From NCBI GenBank assembly GCA_017451485.1, contig JAFTOG010000028.1:1-45896 (forward strand): a stretch of 45,896 nucleotides of DNA, read 5' to 3'. The notes beneath the pieces are model-generated. The model did not search any database. It had not been told where the DNA came from and worked only from the letters and a program-made list of their open reading frames with translations. The position numbers and the translations under genes are program-made. Positions 7,522 through 18,182 of this stretch are shown one piece after another. How positions within the stretch are numbered: position 1 is the first letter of the stretch; each line of letters begins with the position of its first letter. The stretch comes from Clostridia bacterium (lineage in GTDB: Bacteria; Bacillota; Clostridia; Oscillospirales; CAG-272).

Positions 7522-10500
7522 TTAGTTAGAAGCCTCTTCCTTCTTAACGCCGATTCTGTTATATTCAGCAAGTCCTGTACCTGCAGGAATAAGCTTACCG
7601 ATGATAACATTCTCCTTAAGACCCATAAGTCTGTCGACCTTACCCTTGATAGCAGCCTCTGTAAGAGCCTTTGTAGTCTCCTGGAAGGATGCTGCGGAAA
7701 GGAAGGACTCTGTGGAGGAAGCAGCCTTTGTAATACCACGGAGTATAGGTGATGCTGTAGCCTCACGGAGGTTGACCTCACCTGCATCAATTCTTGCACG
7801 GATCTTTTCGTTTTCTGTAACGAATTCTTCCTTGTCAACAACTGTTCCAACAATGAAATCTGCATCGCCGGGATCTTCGATTTCAACCTTTCTTGTCATC
7901 TGACGGGTGATAACCTCAACATGCTTATCATCAACATCAACATTCTGAGAACGGTAAACCTTCTGAACCTCACGAACGATATAGTCGTATACTGCCTCAA
8001 TGCCGTTTATCTTAAGAATATCTGCAGGAGCCATATAGCCCTCTGTAAGAGCCTGACCCTTCTTTACATAGTCACCGTCGTGAACTATCATTGTAGTACC
8101 GAAGGGAACATCGTACTTGTAATCTACGCCGGTTTCCTCGTCCTTAACATGAATAATGTTTATTCTTCCGTCAGGAACAATTCTTACATTACCACTAGCC
8201 TCACATGCAATAGCGGGCTTCTTGGGACGGCGAGCCTCAAAGAGCTCCTCAACTCGGGGAAGACCCTGAGTAATGTTAGCAGAAGCAACACCACCGGTAT
8301 GGAATGTTCTCATTGTAAGCTGTGTACCGGGCTCACCGATAGACTGAGCTGCGATAACACCAACAGCCTCACCGATGTTAACGGGCTTGGAGCTTGCAAG
8401 GTCCATACCATAACAATGTGCACATACACCGCACTTAGTCTTACAACGGAGCACGGATCTTACCTTAACCTCTGTAATACCTGCAGCAATAATTGCATCC
8501 ACATGCTTGGAAAGAATCATCTCGTTTTCACCGATGATAAGATTTCCGTTTGCATCATAGATATTCTCTACTGTGTATCTGCCAAGGATTCTGTCAGCAA
8601 GCTTTTCAACAATTTCGTTACCTTCCTTGATGTCGCTTGCAATCATATAATCTCTTGTACCGCAGTCATGCTCACGAATGATAACCTCGTGGGATACATC
8701 AACAAGACGCCTTGTAAGGTAACCGGAGTCAGCTGTCTTAAGAGCCGTATCGGAAAGTGACTTACGTGCACTACGGGCAGCTACAAAATATTCAAGTATT
8801 GTAAGACCCTCACGGAAGTTGGACTTAATCGGAATTTCCATAGTTTTACCTGTAGCTGAGAACATAAGTCCACGCATACCGGCAAGCTGACGCATCTGTG
8901 TCATACTACCACGGGCACCGGAGTCGGACATCATCTTGATAGGGTTATACATATTGAAGTTTTCTTTAATCTGTGCTATGACATCGTTTGTAGCCTTGTT
9001 CCAGATATCAATTACACAGTTGTATCTTTCCTCCTCGGAAAGCTCACCCTCATAGAAGTGAGAGAGTACCTCATCAACCTGCTTCTCTGCATCCTTTACA
9101 ATTGTATACTTTTCCTGTGGGATGATCATATCCGCAACAGAAATGGAGAGAGATGCCTGTGTTGAGTATTTATATCCCATAGCCTTGATATTGTCAAGAA
9201 CCTCTGCAGCCTTAGTAAAGTTGTGTACCTTGATTGTACGGTCAACTATCTGAGAAAGCTGCTTACTTCCCGCAACGAAGTCAACCTCAAGTCCGAAGGG
9301 ATCCTTTTCTCTATCCACATAACCGAGGTCCTGAGGGATAGATGCATTGAATATAAGTCTACCGAGAGTAGCATCAATAATCTTGGACTGAGCTACACCG
9401 TCGATCTCCTTAGTAACTCTTATCTTGATAGGAGCATGGAGCTGGAGATCTCCGTTTGCGTAAGCCATCATAGCCTCATCGAAGTTTCTGAAGGCACTTC
9501 CTGCACCCTTCTCATCCTCTCTGGGATTGAGAGTAAGGTAGTAAGAGCCGAGGACCATATCCTGTGAAGGAACGGCAATAGCCTTACCGTCAACGGGCTT
9601 AAGAAGGTTATTAGCAGAAAGCATAAGGAATCTCGCCTCTGCCTGAGCCTCACTGGAAAGAGGTACATGTACAGGCATCTGGTCGCCGTCAAAGTCAGCG
9701 TTGAACGCCTTACATACAAGGGGATGAAGCTTAATAGCTCTACCGTCTACAAGGACAGGCTCAAATGCCTGAATGGAAAGGCGGTGAAGTGTAGGAGCAC
9801 GGTTAAGAAGAACAGGATGCTCCTTGATAACTACCTCGAGTGCGTCCCAAACCTCATCTGCCACCTGCTCTACCTTACGCTTAGCCTCTTTAATATTGCT
9901 GGACTTCTGAGTTTCTACAAGTCTTTTCATTACGAAGGGCTTGAAGAGCTCAAGAGCCATTTCCTTAGGAAGACCGCACTGATAGATCTTAAGGTTAGGA
10001 CCTACAACGATAACAGAACGACCGGAATAGTCAACACGCTTACCGAGAAGATTCTGTCTGAAGCGTCCTTGCTTACCACGGAGGATTTCGGAAAGGGATT
10101 TGAGTCCTCTGTTGCCGGGGCCTGTAACGGATTTTTTAAGCTTACCGTTATCTATAAGTGCATCAACAGCATCCTGAAGCATTCTCTTCTCGTTATTGAT
10201 AATCATATCGGGAGTACCAAGCTCCATAAGCTTCTTAAGACGGTTGTTTCTGTTGATAACTCTACGGTAAAGGTCATTTATATCGGATGCCGCATATCTT
10301 CCACCGTCAAGGGGTACCATAGGTCTGATTTCGGGAGGAAGCACGGGAATTACATCGAGAATCATCCACTCAGGACGGTTGCCTGATTTTCTGAATGACT
10401 CTACAATTTCAAGTCTTTTAATAATACGGGTCTTCTTCTGACCGGAAGCCTTGGAAAGCTCCTCCTTGAGCTGCTTTGAAAGCTCATCAAGGTCGATTTC

Positions 10501-11040
10501 TGCAAGGAGCTTCTTAATAGCCTCTGCTCCCATTTCCGCAACAAAGCGGTCCTCGTATTTTTCATAGTATGCCTTATATTCGTTTTCCTTGAGTATCTGA
10601 CACTTTTCAAGAGGAGTATCACCGGGATCGATTACGATTCTCTGAACGAAATAAATTACATTTTCAAGCTCCTTAAGTGAAATATTAAGGAGGAGTCCCA
10701 TTCTGGGAGGTACAGCCTTGAAATACCAAAAATGGGCAACAGGACAAGCAAGCTCGATATGTCCCATTCTCTCACGGCGAACCTTTTTAGTGGTTACTTC
10801 AACACCACATTTCTCACACTTGTGTCCCTTATGACGAGAACGCTTATACTTACCGCAAGAACACTCCCAGTCCTTTGTAGGACCAAATATCTTTTCGCAG
10901 AAAAGACCGTCCTTCTCGGGCTTCTGTGTACGGTAGTTGATAGTCTCGGGCTTTGTTACCTCACCCCATGACCAGTTTCTTATCATTTCAGGAGATGCAA
11001 GACCAATTTTTATAGAATCAAAAGTATGTTCCATCAGCAT
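7522..11040 (-). CDS. rpoC: DNA-directed RNA polymerase subunit beta'
   Basis: Largest subunit of RNA polymerase, which with beta forms the catalytic cleft. NADFDGDQM (about residue 450) carries the three Asp that hold the catalytic magnesium. The N-terminal zinc site is visible as CSCGKY...HKCEKCG (about 60-80), and the second zinc site spans CGTRDY (about 790) and [11 protein letters not shown] (about 870). The length of 1172 aa is normal for Firmicutes. It follows rpoB by 21 nt and ends at a strong terminator. The first ATG at 11040 is only 2-3 nt from the AAGGA ribosome binding site, while an in-frame ATG at 11034 has 8-nt spacing, so translation may start two codons later. Confidence 0.98.
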   Translation of the reverse strand: MLMEHTFDSIKIGLASPEMIRNWSWGEVTKPETINYRTQKPEKDGLFCEKIFGPTKDWECSCGKYKRSRHKGHKCEKCGVEVTTKKVRRERMGHIELACPVAHFWYFKAVPPRMGLLLNISLKELENVIYFVQRIVIDPGDTPLEKCQILKENEYKAYYEKYEDRFVAEMGAEAIKKLLAEIDLDELSKQLKEELSKASGQKKTRIIKRLEIVESFRKSGNRPEWMILDVIPVLPPEIRPMVPLDGGRYAASDINDLYRRVINRNNRLKKLMELGTPDMIINNEKRMLQDAVDALIDNGKLKKSVTGPGNRGLKSLSEILRGKQGRFRQNLLGKRVDYSGRSVIVVGPNLKIYQCGLPKEMALELFKPFVMKRLVETQKSSNIKEAKRKVEQVADEVWDALEVVIKEHPVLLNRAPTLHRLSIQAFEPVLVDGRAIKLHPLVCKAFNADFDGDQMPVHVPLSSEAQAEARFLMLSANNLLKPVDGKAIAVPSQDMVLGSYYLTLNPREDEKGAGSAFRNFDEAMMAYANGDLQLHAPIKIRVTKEIDGVAQSKIIDATLGRLIFNASIPQDLGYVDREKDPFGLEVDFVAGSKQLSQIVDRTIKVHNFTKAAEVLDNIKAMGYKYSTQASLSISVADMIIPQEKYTIVKDAEKQVDEVLSHFYEGELSEEERYNCVIDIWNKATNDVIAQIKENFNMYNPIKMMSDSGARGSMTQMRQLAGMRGLMFSATGKTMEIPIKSNFREGLTILEYFVAARSARKSLSDTALKTADSGYLTRRLVDVSHEVIIREHDCGTRDYMIASDIKEGNEIVEKLADRILGRYTVENIYDANGNLIIGENEMILSKHVDAIIAAGITEVKVRSVLRCKTKCGVCAHCYGMDLASSKPVNIGEAVGVIAAQSIGEPGTQLTMRTFHTGGVASANITQGLPRVEELFEARRPKKPAIACEASGNVRIVPDGRINIIHVKDEETGVDYKYDVPFGTTMIVHDGDYVKKGQALTEGYMAPADILKINGIEAVYDYIVREVQKVYRSQNVDVDDKHVEVITRQMTRKVEIEDPGDADFIVGTVVDKEEFVTENEKIRARIDAGEVNLREATASPILRGITKAASSTESFLSAASFQETTKALTEAAIKGKVDRLMGLKENVIIGKLIPAGTGLAEYNRIGVKKEEASN

Positions 11041-11061
11041 TTTCCTTCTCTTAATATTTTT

Positions 11062-14000
11062 TTATTTATCGTAATCGTCGAAATCTGAATACTGCTCTTC
11101 CTGTGTAAGCTCCGTAACAAGCTCTTTTACAAAATTGTCAGATGCGTCCTCGTTATCATATGAATCGTCGCTATCATCATTATCGTCGTATTCATCGTGA
11201 TTATCGGCATCACTCTCTGTAACCTCCTGATCCTCTGCAGGAACTACGATGTTCATAGGCTCGATATCCTCCTCGCCAATGTTGGAAAGCTCAATTTCGT
11301 TTCCTTCCTTGTCGAGAACCTTGATATCAAGTGCAAGAGCCTGAAGCTCCTTAACAAGAACCTTAAATGACTCAGGAATACCGGGAGTAGGAATATTCTC
11401 ACCCTTAACAATAGCCTCAAAGGTCTTTGTTCTACCGATAACATCGTCACTCTTAACAGTAAGAATTTCCTGAAGAGTATAAGCTGCACCGTAAGCCTCG
11501 AGAGCCCAAACCTCCATTTCTCCGAAACGCTGACCGCCAAACTGTGCTTTACCACCGAGAGGCTGCTGTGTAACGAGGGAGTAAGGACCTACGGAACGGG
11601 CGTGAATCTTATCATCAACAAGGTGATGGAGCTTAAGGTAGTACATAATACCTACGGTTACGGGGTTATCAAAGGGCTCACCTGTACGTCCGTCGTAAAG
11701 AATTGTCTTACCGTCGCAAATCTTAAGCTTACCCTCTGCGAGAAGAGCCTTGATTGCCTCGGGATTATTTCTTGTATCGGGATCGAGCTTCTGGATATCC
11801 TTCTTGCCGTCCTCTCTTATAACCTCCATAAAGAGGTCCTTACCGTCTGTATTCTCAGTAGGAAGAACATCTCTCCAAAGACCTGCCATCTTGAGGCACT
11901 CGAAAATATCCTTCTCCTTTGCACCGTCAAATACAGGGGTCATAATCTTCCAGCCAAGCTTTTTAGCTGCGATACCGAGATGAACCTCAAGCACCTGACC
12001 GATGTTCATACGGGAAGGTACGCCGAGGGGGTTAAGAACTATATCAAGAGGTGTACCGTCTGCCAGGAAGGGCATATCCTCGGGAGGAAGTATCCTTGAT
12101 ACAACACCCTTGTTACCGTGACGGCCCGCCATTTTGTCGCCCACGGAGATTTTTCTCTTCTGAGCAACATATACCTTAACTACCTTGTTTACACCGGGAG
12201 TAAGCTCATCGCCATTCTCACGGGAGAATACCTTAACATCCACAACGATACCGTTCTCGCCGTTATGGAGACGGAGTGATGTATCTCTTACATCCCTTGT
12301 CTTCTCACCGAAGATAGCACGGAGCAATCTCTCCTCTGCTGTAAGCTCGGTCTCACCCTTTGGTGTAACCTTACCTACAAGAATATCTCTTGCCTTAACC
12401 TCGGTACCGATTCTGATGATACCGTTTTCGTCAAGGTTCTTAAGAGCCTCCTCACCTGCGTTGGGAATCTCTCTTGTGATTTCCTCCGGGCCAAGCTTTG
12501 TGTCTCTTGCATCGTGGGTGTACTCTTCTATATGGATAGATGTATATACATCATTGCGTACGAGATTTTCGTTAAGAAGTACAGCGTCCTCGTAGTTGTA
12601 GCCCTCCCATGTCATAAATCCGATAAGAGCATTCTTACCAAGGGAAATTTCACCGTTGGAGGTTGCGGGACCGTCTGCAATTACCTGTCCCTTTTCTATT
12701 CTTTCACCAACCTTAACAATAGGATTCTGGTTTACACAGGTGCTCTGGTTGGAACGCTTGAACTTAATAAGCTCGTATTTGTCCTTAAGTCCATCATCGT
12801 TCTTGATAACAATATGAGCTGAATCTACTCTTTCAACTATACCGCTGTTCTTAGCTGTTACAACTACGCCGGAGTCAACAGCTGCCTTGTACTCCATACC
12901 TGTGCCGACAATAGGAGAGTCGGTGGTAAGAAGTGGAACTGCCTGCTTCTGCATGTTGGAGCCCATGAGTGCACGGGCGTTGTCATCGTTCTCAATAAAG
13001 GGAATCATTGCTGTAGCTACGGATACAACCATCTTGGGAGATACATCCATATAGTCAGCACGGGATGATTCTGTCTCTATGATCTCTGCCTTATCACGAA
13101 CAATGATCTTGGATTTTACGAATCTGTTATTTTCATCAAGCTCCTCGTAAGCCTGTGCAATAACATGTCCGTCCTCCTCGTCGGCTGTCATGTAAACAAC
13201 CTCATCTGTTACCACACCGTCAACAATCTTACGATAGGGAGCCTCAATAAAGCCGTAATCACTGATCTTTGCATATGTGGAAAGGTAGGAGATAAGACCG
13301 ATATTAGGTCCTTCAGGTGTCTCTACGGGACACATTCTGCCATAGTGTGTATAATGTACATCTCGAACCTCAAATGCTGCTCTGTCTCTGGAAAGACCGG
13401 AGGGACCGAGGGCGGAGATACGACGCTTATGTGTAAGCTCAGCCAAGGGGTTGTTTTGGTCCATAAACTGGGAAAGGGGTGAGGAGCCAAAGAACTCTCT
13501 GATAGCTGTAACTACGGGTCTGATATTTATAAGTGTCTTGGGTGCAAGCTCCTCAGCATCGGGAGTAGAGTTCATTCTCTCCTTTACTGTCTTATCCATA
13601 CGGGACATACCGATACGGAACTGGTTTTGAAGAAGCTCACCTACGCAACGGAGACGACGGTTTCCAAGGTGGTCAATATCATCCTTATTACCGATGCCGT
13701 GTGCAAGACCTACAAGGTAACCGATGGAGGCAAGAATATCCTCTCTTGTAATGTGCTTGGGACAAAGCTCTCCGATCTCTCTTCTTACTCTCTCCTTAAT
13801 GGCGTCAACATCACCTGCACACTCCTCAACAATAACCTGGAGCTTAGCATAATTGATCTTTTCATTTACGCCACAGTCCTTAAGATCGTAGCCGAGAACA
13901 TACTCGGGATATACTGTACCGTTGCCAAAAATCTTAATTTCAACCTTGCTGTTGGATTCCTTTTCAAGAACGAAAGCATATACAGCATCAACACAGTTCT

Positions 14001-14982
14001 TCTCAATAACCTCAGCATCCTCTTTTGTAAGGACCATACCTGCATCAAAGAGAACCTCACCTGTCAATGTGCTTACAACAGGGCGTGAAAGTGTAAGACC
14101 AACAATTCTGTTGGTGATAGAAAGCTTCTTGTCGAATTTATAACGACCTACGGGATAAAGGTCATATCTCTTGCCGTCAAAGAAGAAATTATGAACAAGA
14201 GTCTCTGCACTCTCTGCAGTTGCAGGCTCACCGGGACGGTGTCTCTTGTAAATTTCCTTAAGTGCCTCTTCTCTGATAGTAGTGCCATTCTCAAATGCAA
14301 GCTTTTCACACTCATCCTTTTCAAGAGTGGGAGTCATAAAGAGCTCACCGTACATATCCTTGATATCCTCTTCTGTCTCTATGCCGAGAGCACGGATAAG
14401 GACAGTAACAGGCATCTTTCTGTTCTTGTCGATATGAACATAGAATACATTTGACGCATCGGTCTCGTACTCCAACCAAGCTCCACGGTAAGGAATTACA
14501 GAAGCCTTGTAGTTGTGCATACCTGTTTTATCAATAGAAAAGTCATAATACATACCTGGAGAACGAACGATCTGAGAAACAACAACTCTCTCAGCACCGT
14601 TGATAACGAAGGTACCGTTATCTGTCATGAGGGGGAAATCACCCATGAATACCTCATGCTCCTTTACCTCACCTGTTCTTCTGTCAGAAAGGCGTACACT
14701 AACCTTAAGGGGTGCTGCATAGTTAACATCCCTGATTTTGCATTCCTCAACGGGATATTTCGGGTTGTTAACATCAAGAGAAAAGGATACAAAATCAATC
14801 TCAAGGTTGCCCGAGTGGTCTGTAATGGGAGATACCTCACGAAGGACCTCCATAAGTCCTTCCTTCAAGAACCAATCAAAGGATTTTTTCTGCACATCGA
14901 TAAGATCGGGCATTTCAATCAATTCATTGATTTTTGCGAAGCTCATTCGTTTGTTTTTGCCAAGTATTTGCTCTTTGACCAT
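11062..14982 (-). CDS. rpoB: DNA-directed RNA polymerase subunit beta
   Basis: Second largest RNA polymerase subunit. The rifampicin-binding region (about residue 511) reads [20 protein letters not shown], with the residues equivalent to Asp516, His526 and Ser531 in their sensitive form. [12 protein letters not shown] (about residue 957) is the conserved active-site segment. The start is placed at ATG 14982 (GGAG 11 nt upstream), giving 1306 aa with the usual [12 protein letters not shown] beginning. A longer frame would begin at a TTG that is the -35 box of the promoter and so cannot be translated. The C terminus carries an unusually acidic tail of about 45 residues rich in Asp, Glu and Ser. 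rplJ/rplL are not adjacent. Confidence 0.98.
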   Translation of the reverse strand: MVKEQILGKNKRMSFAKINELIEMPDLIDVQKKSFDWFLKEGLMEVLREVSPITDHSGNLEIDFVSFSLDVNNPKYPVEECKIRDVNYAAPLKVSVRLSDRRTGEVKEHEVFMGDFPLMTDNGTFVINGAERVVVSQIVRSPGMYYDFSIDKTGMHNYKASVIPYRGAWLEYETDASNVFYVHIDKNRKMPVTVLIRALGIETEEDIKDMYGELFMTPTLEKDECEKLAFENGTTIREEALKEIYKRHRPGEPATAESAETLVHNFFFDGKRYDLYPVGRYKFDKKLSITNRIVGLTLSRPVVSTLTGEVLFDAGMVLTKEDAEVIEKNCVDAVYAFVLEKESNSKVEIKIFGNGTVYPEYVLGYDLKDCGVNEKINYAKLQVIVEECAGDVDAIKERVRREIGELCPKHITREDILASIGYLVGLAHGIGNKDDIDHLGNRRLRCVGELLQNQFRIGMSRMDKTVKERMNSTPDAEELAPKTLINIRPVVTAIREFFGSSPLSQFMDQNNPLAELTHKRRISALGPSGLSRDRAAFEVRDVHYTHYGRMCPVETPEGPNIGLISYLSTYAKISDYGFIEAPYRKIVDGVVTDEVVYMTADEEDGHVIAQAYEELDENNRFVKSKIIVRDKAEIIETESSRADYMDVSPKMVVSVATAMIPFIENDDNARALMGSNMQKQAVPLLTTDSPIVGTGMEYKAAVDSGVVVTAKNSGIVERVDSAHIVIKNDDGLKDKYELIKFKRSNQSTCVNQNPIVKVGERIEKGQVIADGPATSNGEISLGKNALIGFMTWEGYNYEDAVLLNENLVRNDVYTSIHIEEYTHDARDTKLGPEEITREIPNAGEEALKNLDENGIIRIGTEVKARDILVGKVTPKGETELTAEERLLRAIFGEKTRDVRDTSLRLHNGENGIVVDVKVFSRENGDELTPGVNKVVKVYVAQKRKISVGDKMAGRHGNKGVVSRILPPEDMPFLADGTPLDIVLNPLGVPSRMNIGQVLEVHLGIAAKKLGWKIMTPVFDGAKEKDIFECLKMAGLWRDVLPTENTDGKDLFMEVIREDGKKDIQKLDPDTRNNPEAIKALLAEGKLKICDGKTILYDGRTGEPFDNPVTVGIMYYLKLHHLVDDKIHARSVGPYSLVTQQPLGGKAQFGGQRFGEMEVWALEAYGAAYTLQEILTVKSDDVIGRTKTFEAIVKGENIPTPGIPESFKVLVKELQALALDIKVLDKEGNEIELSNIGEEDIEPMNIVVPAEDQEVTESDADNHDEYDDNDDSDDSYDNEDASDNFVKELVTELTQEEQYSDFDDYDK

Positions 14983-15043
14983 AAACTTAATCACTCCATT
15001 TTCCTTTATAATAGTATAATATAAAAACAATTCGCGGAGAGTT

Positions 15044-15072
15044 ATTTTAGCACCATAAGAAGATTTTGTCAA
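15044..15072 (-). promoter_or_regulatory. Sigma-A promoter of rpoBC
   Basis: On the minus strand TTGACA (15072-15067), a 17-nt spacer and TAAAAT (15049-15044) predict a transcript start near 15037, about 55 nt before the rpoB ATG. Confidence 0.9.
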
Positions 15073-15253
15073 TAGCTATTAAAAAAATAACTTTAATTTT
15101 TTATATATTTTACAATTTGTTTTCTAAAAATTTACAAATTAGAAATATGTTAATTTTTTGTAAATTTATATTCCCGACAGCAAAAAGGCTTATTTCGGAC
15201 ATCTTTTTAACTAAAAAAAAATTAAAAAAATAGAATATTTTTCTAAAAAGGTA
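15073..15253. other. Very AT-rich spacer between divergent rpoB and rpsT promoters
   Basis: Together with the two flanking promoters this makes a 300-base region between divergent genes. It is almost purely A/T in long tracts. No gene or clear operator is seen; the A/T tracts could act as UP elements for both promoters. Confidence 0.4.
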
Positions 15254-15282
15254 TTGACAATAATGATTGCATATGTTAAAAT
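15254..15282 (+). promoter_or_regulatory. Sigma-A promoter of rpsT
   Basis: TTGACA (15254-15259), a 17-nt spacer and TAAAAT (15277-15282). The predicted start near 15289 gives a leader of about 88 nt with small hairpins, which could serve S20 feedback control, though no known motif was recognised. Confidence 0.9.
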
Positions 15283-15376
15283 AAATAACTGTACGAACAG
15301 GCTGTATCTGTAGCACCCTCTCAGGCAACGGATGGCATCTCTGTCGGATTAGATTATATTAAAAGGAGGATTTACC

Positions 15377-15640
15377 ATGCCTAATATCAAATCTGCTAAG
15401 AAGCGTGTTAAGGTTATCGCTACCAAGACACTTCATAACAAGATGCTTAAATCCCAGCTCAACACAGTTATTAAGAAGTTCAAGACTGCTGTTGAAAGCG
15501 GAGATAAGGCTGCTGCTCAAGTTGCTTATGTAGCTGCTGTTAAGAAGGTTGACCAGGCTGTTGGCCAGGGTCTTCTCCACAAGAACAACGCTGCTCATAA
15601 GAAGAGCCAGTTCACACTTATGTACAATAAGATGGCGTAA
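15377..15640 (+). CDS. rpsT: 30S ribosomal protein S20
   Basis: An 87-aa basic, helical protein that binds 16S rRNA early in 30S assembly. The start MPNIKSAKKRVK and the ending AAHKKSQFTLMYNKMA are typical of S20. A perfect AAAGGAGG lies 7 nt before the ATG. It is monocistronic, with its own promoter and terminator, and divergent from rpoBC. Confidence 0.97.
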   Translation: MPNIKSAKKRVKVIATKTLHNKMLKSQLNTVIKKFKTAVESGDKAAAQVAYVAAVKKVDQAVGQGLLHKNNAAHKKSQFTLMYNKMA

Positions 15641-15652
15641 GCTAATAAATAT

Positions 15653-15687
15653 AACGAGCCTTTAACCCGAGGCTCGTTTTCTTTTTT
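15653..15687 (+). terminator. Terminator of rpsT
   Basis: A 9-bp stem AACGAGCCT/AGGCTCGTT (15653-15661, 15670-15678) followed by a T-rich tract. Confidence 0.92.
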
Positions 15688-15699
15688 GCAAAAAGAAAA

Positions 15700-16145
15700 G
15701 ATGTATTCTGCATTTACTTAAATTCTGCACTCTGAATTCTGCATTAAAAAAATCACCACCGGATTGGGTGCGGTTCTTAGCGGAGAACTTATACTTTGGA
15801 TAAAGTGCAAGCATCGCATTTGTCCGGACAAATACAAAATGGGCTAAGCCCAACCCCTATTACAAGCAGAAAGAGAGAACAAATCGAAAAAACCGAAATG
15901 TTCTCTCTTTTTCTGTTTGTTGAATGAAATCGTTGCAAAGCAACGATGAAATCTTCACTTCGTTCAGATGAAATCCAAGGCGTTGCCTTGGATGAAATCA
16001 AATCCGCCTTACTGATAGCCCTGCGAAGCAGGATTTCATCGTGAAAGCGATTTCATCCACCAAAGGTGGATTTCACCCGTCAAAGACGGATTTGACTGCG
16101 TGATTTGTCCGTTAAGGACATCACGCCATTGGTGGTGATTTTTTA
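15700..16145. repeat. Composite hairpin array inside a split terminator stem
   Basis: No gene. It starts with ATTCTGCA-type repeats (about 15708-15746, also found inverted at 38940-38966). Outer arms AAATCACCACC (about 15750) and GGTGGTGATTT (about 16131-16142) are complementary and sit where the rpsR terminator should be. Between them lie a long hairpin with CAGAAAGAGAGAAC/GTTCTCTCTTTTTCTG arms (about 15866-15920) and six or more mini-hairpins: CGTTGC-AAA-GCAACG, CAAGGC-GTT-GCCTTG, CCTGC-GAA-GCAGG, CCACC-AAA-GGTGG and CCGTC-AAA-GACGG. They are separated by GATGAAATC in the left half and GATTTCATC in the right half. Confidence 0.75.
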
Positions 16146-16418
16146 TTAGTCATCAATATAGGGCATAAGTGCCATGTAGCGTGCACGCTTGATAGCCTTT
16201 GTAAGCTCATTCTGGTGGTGAGCACATGTACCTGTAATTCTTCTGGGAAGAATCTTAGCACGCTCTGTAACATACTTTCTCAAACGAGCTGTATCCTTGT
16301 AATCGATATGACCGATCTTATCAGCGCAGAATGCACAAACCTTTTTCTTTCTTCTCATCATGGGACGAGCAGGACGCTGTGTATTCTGTTCTCTTTCAAC
16401 AACATTGTTGTTATCCAT
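16146..16418 (-). CDS. rpsR: 30S ribosomal protein S18
   Basis: A 90-aa small-subunit protein that pairs with S6 on the 16S platform. CAFC and a later TGTCAHHQ give a cysteine-containing, probably zinc-binding S18. The core [19 protein letters not shown] is typical. AGGAGG lies 9 nt upstream of the ATG. It is the last gene of rpsF-ssb-rpsR. Confidence 0.97.
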   Translation of the reverse strand: MDNNNVVEREQNTQRPARPMMRRKKKVCAFCADKIGHIDYKDTARLRKYVTERAKILPRRITGTCAHHQNELTKAIKRARYMALMPYIDD

Positions 16419-16457
16419 CTTAAAAAGCCTCCTATTATATTTTGGGTTTGCTGTTCA

Positions 16458-16889
16458 TCAGAACGGCAAGTCATCGTCTCCCGCGATCTCCTCGAACTTG
16501 GGAGTCTGCTGTGTCTGGAAAGAAGCCTGCTCTTGTGCAAATGCGGGAGCAGAATCACTTTCGGATTTGGAATCTACAAAGAACGCCTCATCAGCGATTA
16601 CCTCTGTAGCGTAGCGTTTGTTACCCTGCTGGTCATTCCATGTCCTTGTCTGAATTGAGCCTACCAAACAGATAGAGCTTCCTTTTTTGAAGTATCTGCT
16701 GATAAATTCAGCGGTTGCTCTCCACGCCTGACAGTTGATAAAGTCAGCAGGAGCCTGGCCGTCCTTGGATCGGCGGTTAACCGCAACTGAGAATGAACAA
16801 ACGGGAATTCCTTGTGGGGTATGCTTGAGCTCGGGATCTGCAGTTACTCTGCCACCGAGTATTACTTTATTCAAATTAAAATTTGCCAT
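16458..16889 (-). CDS. ssb: Single-stranded DNA-binding protein
   Basis: A 143-aa SSB with an N-terminal OB fold (residues 1-105; NKVILGGRVTADPEL, CQAWRATAEF), a Gln/Ser-rich linker and the C-terminal interaction tip DDDLPF that recruits repair and replication proteins. GGAGGGG lies just upstream. It sits between rpsF and rpsR as in most Firmicutes. Confidence 0.97.
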   Translation of the reverse strand: MANFNLNKVILGGRVTADPELKHTPQGIPVCSFSVAVNRRSKDGQAPADFINCQAWRATAEFISRYFKKGSSICLVGSIQTRTWNDQQGNKRYATEVIADEAFFVDSKSESDSAPAFAQEQASFQTQQTPKFEEIAGDDDLPF

Positions 16890-16909
16890 ATTTCCCCTCC
16901 GTTTGAATT

Positions 16910-17230
16910 TTACGCTTCTTTAACTGTTTTCTTGTCGTCGATGTGTTTAATTACAATTGAACGAAGAATGCCTTCGGTAATACCGAATACACGCTCAAGC
17001 TCAAGTGTAAAAGCACCCTCACTCTTAAAGTTAACGAGTACATAGTAACCGTCGTTCTTGTAATCAATGGGGTATGCAAGTCTACGCTTGCCCCACTCGT
17101 CAACAGAATCGATAGTTCCATTCTCGCTAATAAGAGCTGTGAACTTGTCTACAATTGCCTTAACACTCTCTTCTCCAAGTGTGCAGTCAACTACAAACAA
17201 AGTTTCATAAGAATTGAGAACCTTTTCCAT
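16910..17230 (-). CDS. rpsF: 30S ribosomal protein S6
   Basis: A 106-aa S6 that forms a heterodimer with S18. The segments YETLFVVDC and WGKRRLAYPIDYKNDGYYVLVNF are characteristic. AGGAGG lies 8 nt before the ATG. It is the first gene of the operon, 20 nt before ssb, behind a strong promoter and a leader of about 90 nt that may carry the S6:S18 autoregulatory site. Confidence 0.97.
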   Translation of the reverse strand: MEKVLNSYETLFVVDCTLGEESVKAIVDKFTALISENGTIDSVDEWGKRRLAYPIDYKNDGYYVLVNFKSEGAFTLELERVFGITEGILRSIVIKHIDDKKTVKEA

Positions 17231-17322
17231 CTTTTTACACCTCCTATGGACATAAGACCGACAGATTGAACAGATTTTCCGTCGGTAGGAGCGGATATGA
17301 ACCTATGGAACACACCCGTTCG
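17231..17322 (-). promoter_or_regulatory. rpsF leader, candidate S6:S18 autoregulatory element
   Basis: The 5' leader of rpsF holds two hairpins, a small CCCG-AA-CGGG one near the start and a larger one with CCGAC/GTCGG arms. In bacteria S6:S18 represses this operon by binding a leader hairpin. The conserved binding bulge was not matched residue by residue, so this is placement plus structure only. Confidence 0.4.
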
Positions 17323-17328
17323 GGCAAT

Positions 17329-17357
17329 ATTCTATCACAGGAAATATAAATTGTCAA
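17329..17357 (-). promoter_or_regulatory. Sigma-A promoter of rpsF-ssb-rpsR
   Basis: Minus strand TTGACA (17357-17352), a 17-nt spacer, TAGAAT (17334-17329). Confidence 0.9.
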
Positions 17358-17384
17358 TAGTTTTTTTAATTTTGCTGAAAAATA

Positions 17385-17413
17385 TTGATTTATTATTTCA
17401 GATATGCTAAAAT
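17385..17413 (+). promoter_or_regulatory. Sigma-A promoter of rnhA
   Basis: TTGATT (17385-17390), a 17-nt spacer, TAAAAT (17408-17413). The first in-frame ATG (17404) lies in the spacer, which supports the downstream GTG as the start. Confidence 0.8.
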
Positions 17414-17439
17414 TTATAAAAAAATGTGGAGATAAGCAA

Positions 17440-17880
17440 GTGAAGCATGTAAATATATATACCGACGGCTCATGTAAGTGCAATCCCGGTCCAGGTGGCT
17501 GGTGTGCTATACTGGTCTACGGCAAGTTTGAAAAAACAATATCCGGTGGAGCAAAGGAAACCACCAACAACAGGATGGAATTAACAGCCATTATAGAAGC
17601 ATTAAAGGCTCTTAAGGAGCCTTGCGAGGTTACACTCACTTCCGACTCAAAATACGCCCTTGATGCCCTTATTAACGGCTGGGCAGAATCCTGGCGTGCC
17701 AAAGGATGGAAGAAGGCAGACCGTTCCCCTGCTCTCAATCCCGATTTATGGGAGGAGCTTCTCTGCCTTGCTTCAAAGCATAAAATCGAGTATATTTGGG
17801 TCAAGGGTCATGCAGGGCATGAATATAACGAAAGATGCGATAAAAGGGCACAGGATGAGGCTCAAAAATACGCCGGATAG
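17440..17880 (+). CDS. rnhA: Ribonuclease HI
   Basis: Degrades the RNA strand of RNA-DNA hybrids. From the GTG start the protein is 146 aa and the catalytic residues are Asp9 (YTDGSC), Glu47 (RMELTA), Asp69 (TSDSKYA) and Asp134, with the assisting His124 (KGHAGH). The basic helix region [11 protein letters not shown] is present. The GTG at 17440 was chosen because GGAG lies 8 nt upstream and the longer frame would begin inside the promoter. Divergent from rpsF. Confidence 0.95.
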   Translation: MKHVNIYTDGSCKCNPGPGGWCAILVYGKFEKTISGGAKETTNNRMELTAIIEALKALKEPCEVTLTSDSKYALDALINGWAESWRAKGWKKADRSPALNPDLWEELLCLASKHKIEYIWVKGHAGHEYNERCDKRAQDEAQKYAG

Positions 17881-17934
17881 CTTTTTCCTTCCTTATTTAT
17901 TAATACATACGCAATGTAAATATAGTAAATGTAT

Positions 17935-18020
17935 AAAAGGCTCCCACTACTTGAAGTGAACCCAAAAGCTTAGACACTTTTGGAGGTGCATATCAACTGT
18001 AGGAAGCCTTTTTATTTTTT
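17935..18020 (+). terminator. rnhA terminator with a 42-nt element in its loop
   Basis: Arms AAAAGGCT (17935-17942) and AGCCTTTT (18005-18012) pair, and a T-rich tract follows. The loop contains a 42-nt element (17954-17995) that also occurs, inverted, in the loop of the hairpin at 22898-22964. Confidence 0.65.
17954..17995 (+). repeat. Short dispersed element, copy A
   Basis: 42 nt beginning AAGTGAACCC and ending GGAGGTGCATATCA. It matches the complement of 22910-22951 at 36 of 42 positions. Its ends form a rough inverted repeat (TGAACC... and the complement of ...GGTGCA). Confidence 0.8.
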
Positions 18021-18182
18021 GTGAAATAATAACAGAATAAATATCCACCAAGCGGGCGGTATTTCAATTTCGGGCATAGCCCTAGACATTACCGGCTACG
18101 CACTCCCTCAAAGGTGAAGGCTTAAAATGTATATCTTTCCTTGTACCAAGCTATAGTAGAGTGGGTTTATTGGAACGGATAA

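Larger units (their letters stand above)
17881..18180. repeat. Intergenic region with terminator and repeat copies
   Basis: About 300 bases with no gene. It holds a terminator with an expanded loop (17935-18020) and, at 18041-18170, a shorter copy of the repeat seen at 7065-7480. Confidence 0.6.

Noticed and set aside
7921..8760. 279-codon plus-strand frame
   Set aside because: Antisense of rpoC; translation is Asn/Leu/Cys-rich and unlike a protein family.
15911..16100. Possible CRISPR array between rpsT and rpsR
   Set aside because: The constant part is only about 9 nt and the variable parts are themselves palindromes; no cas genes and no regular unit length.
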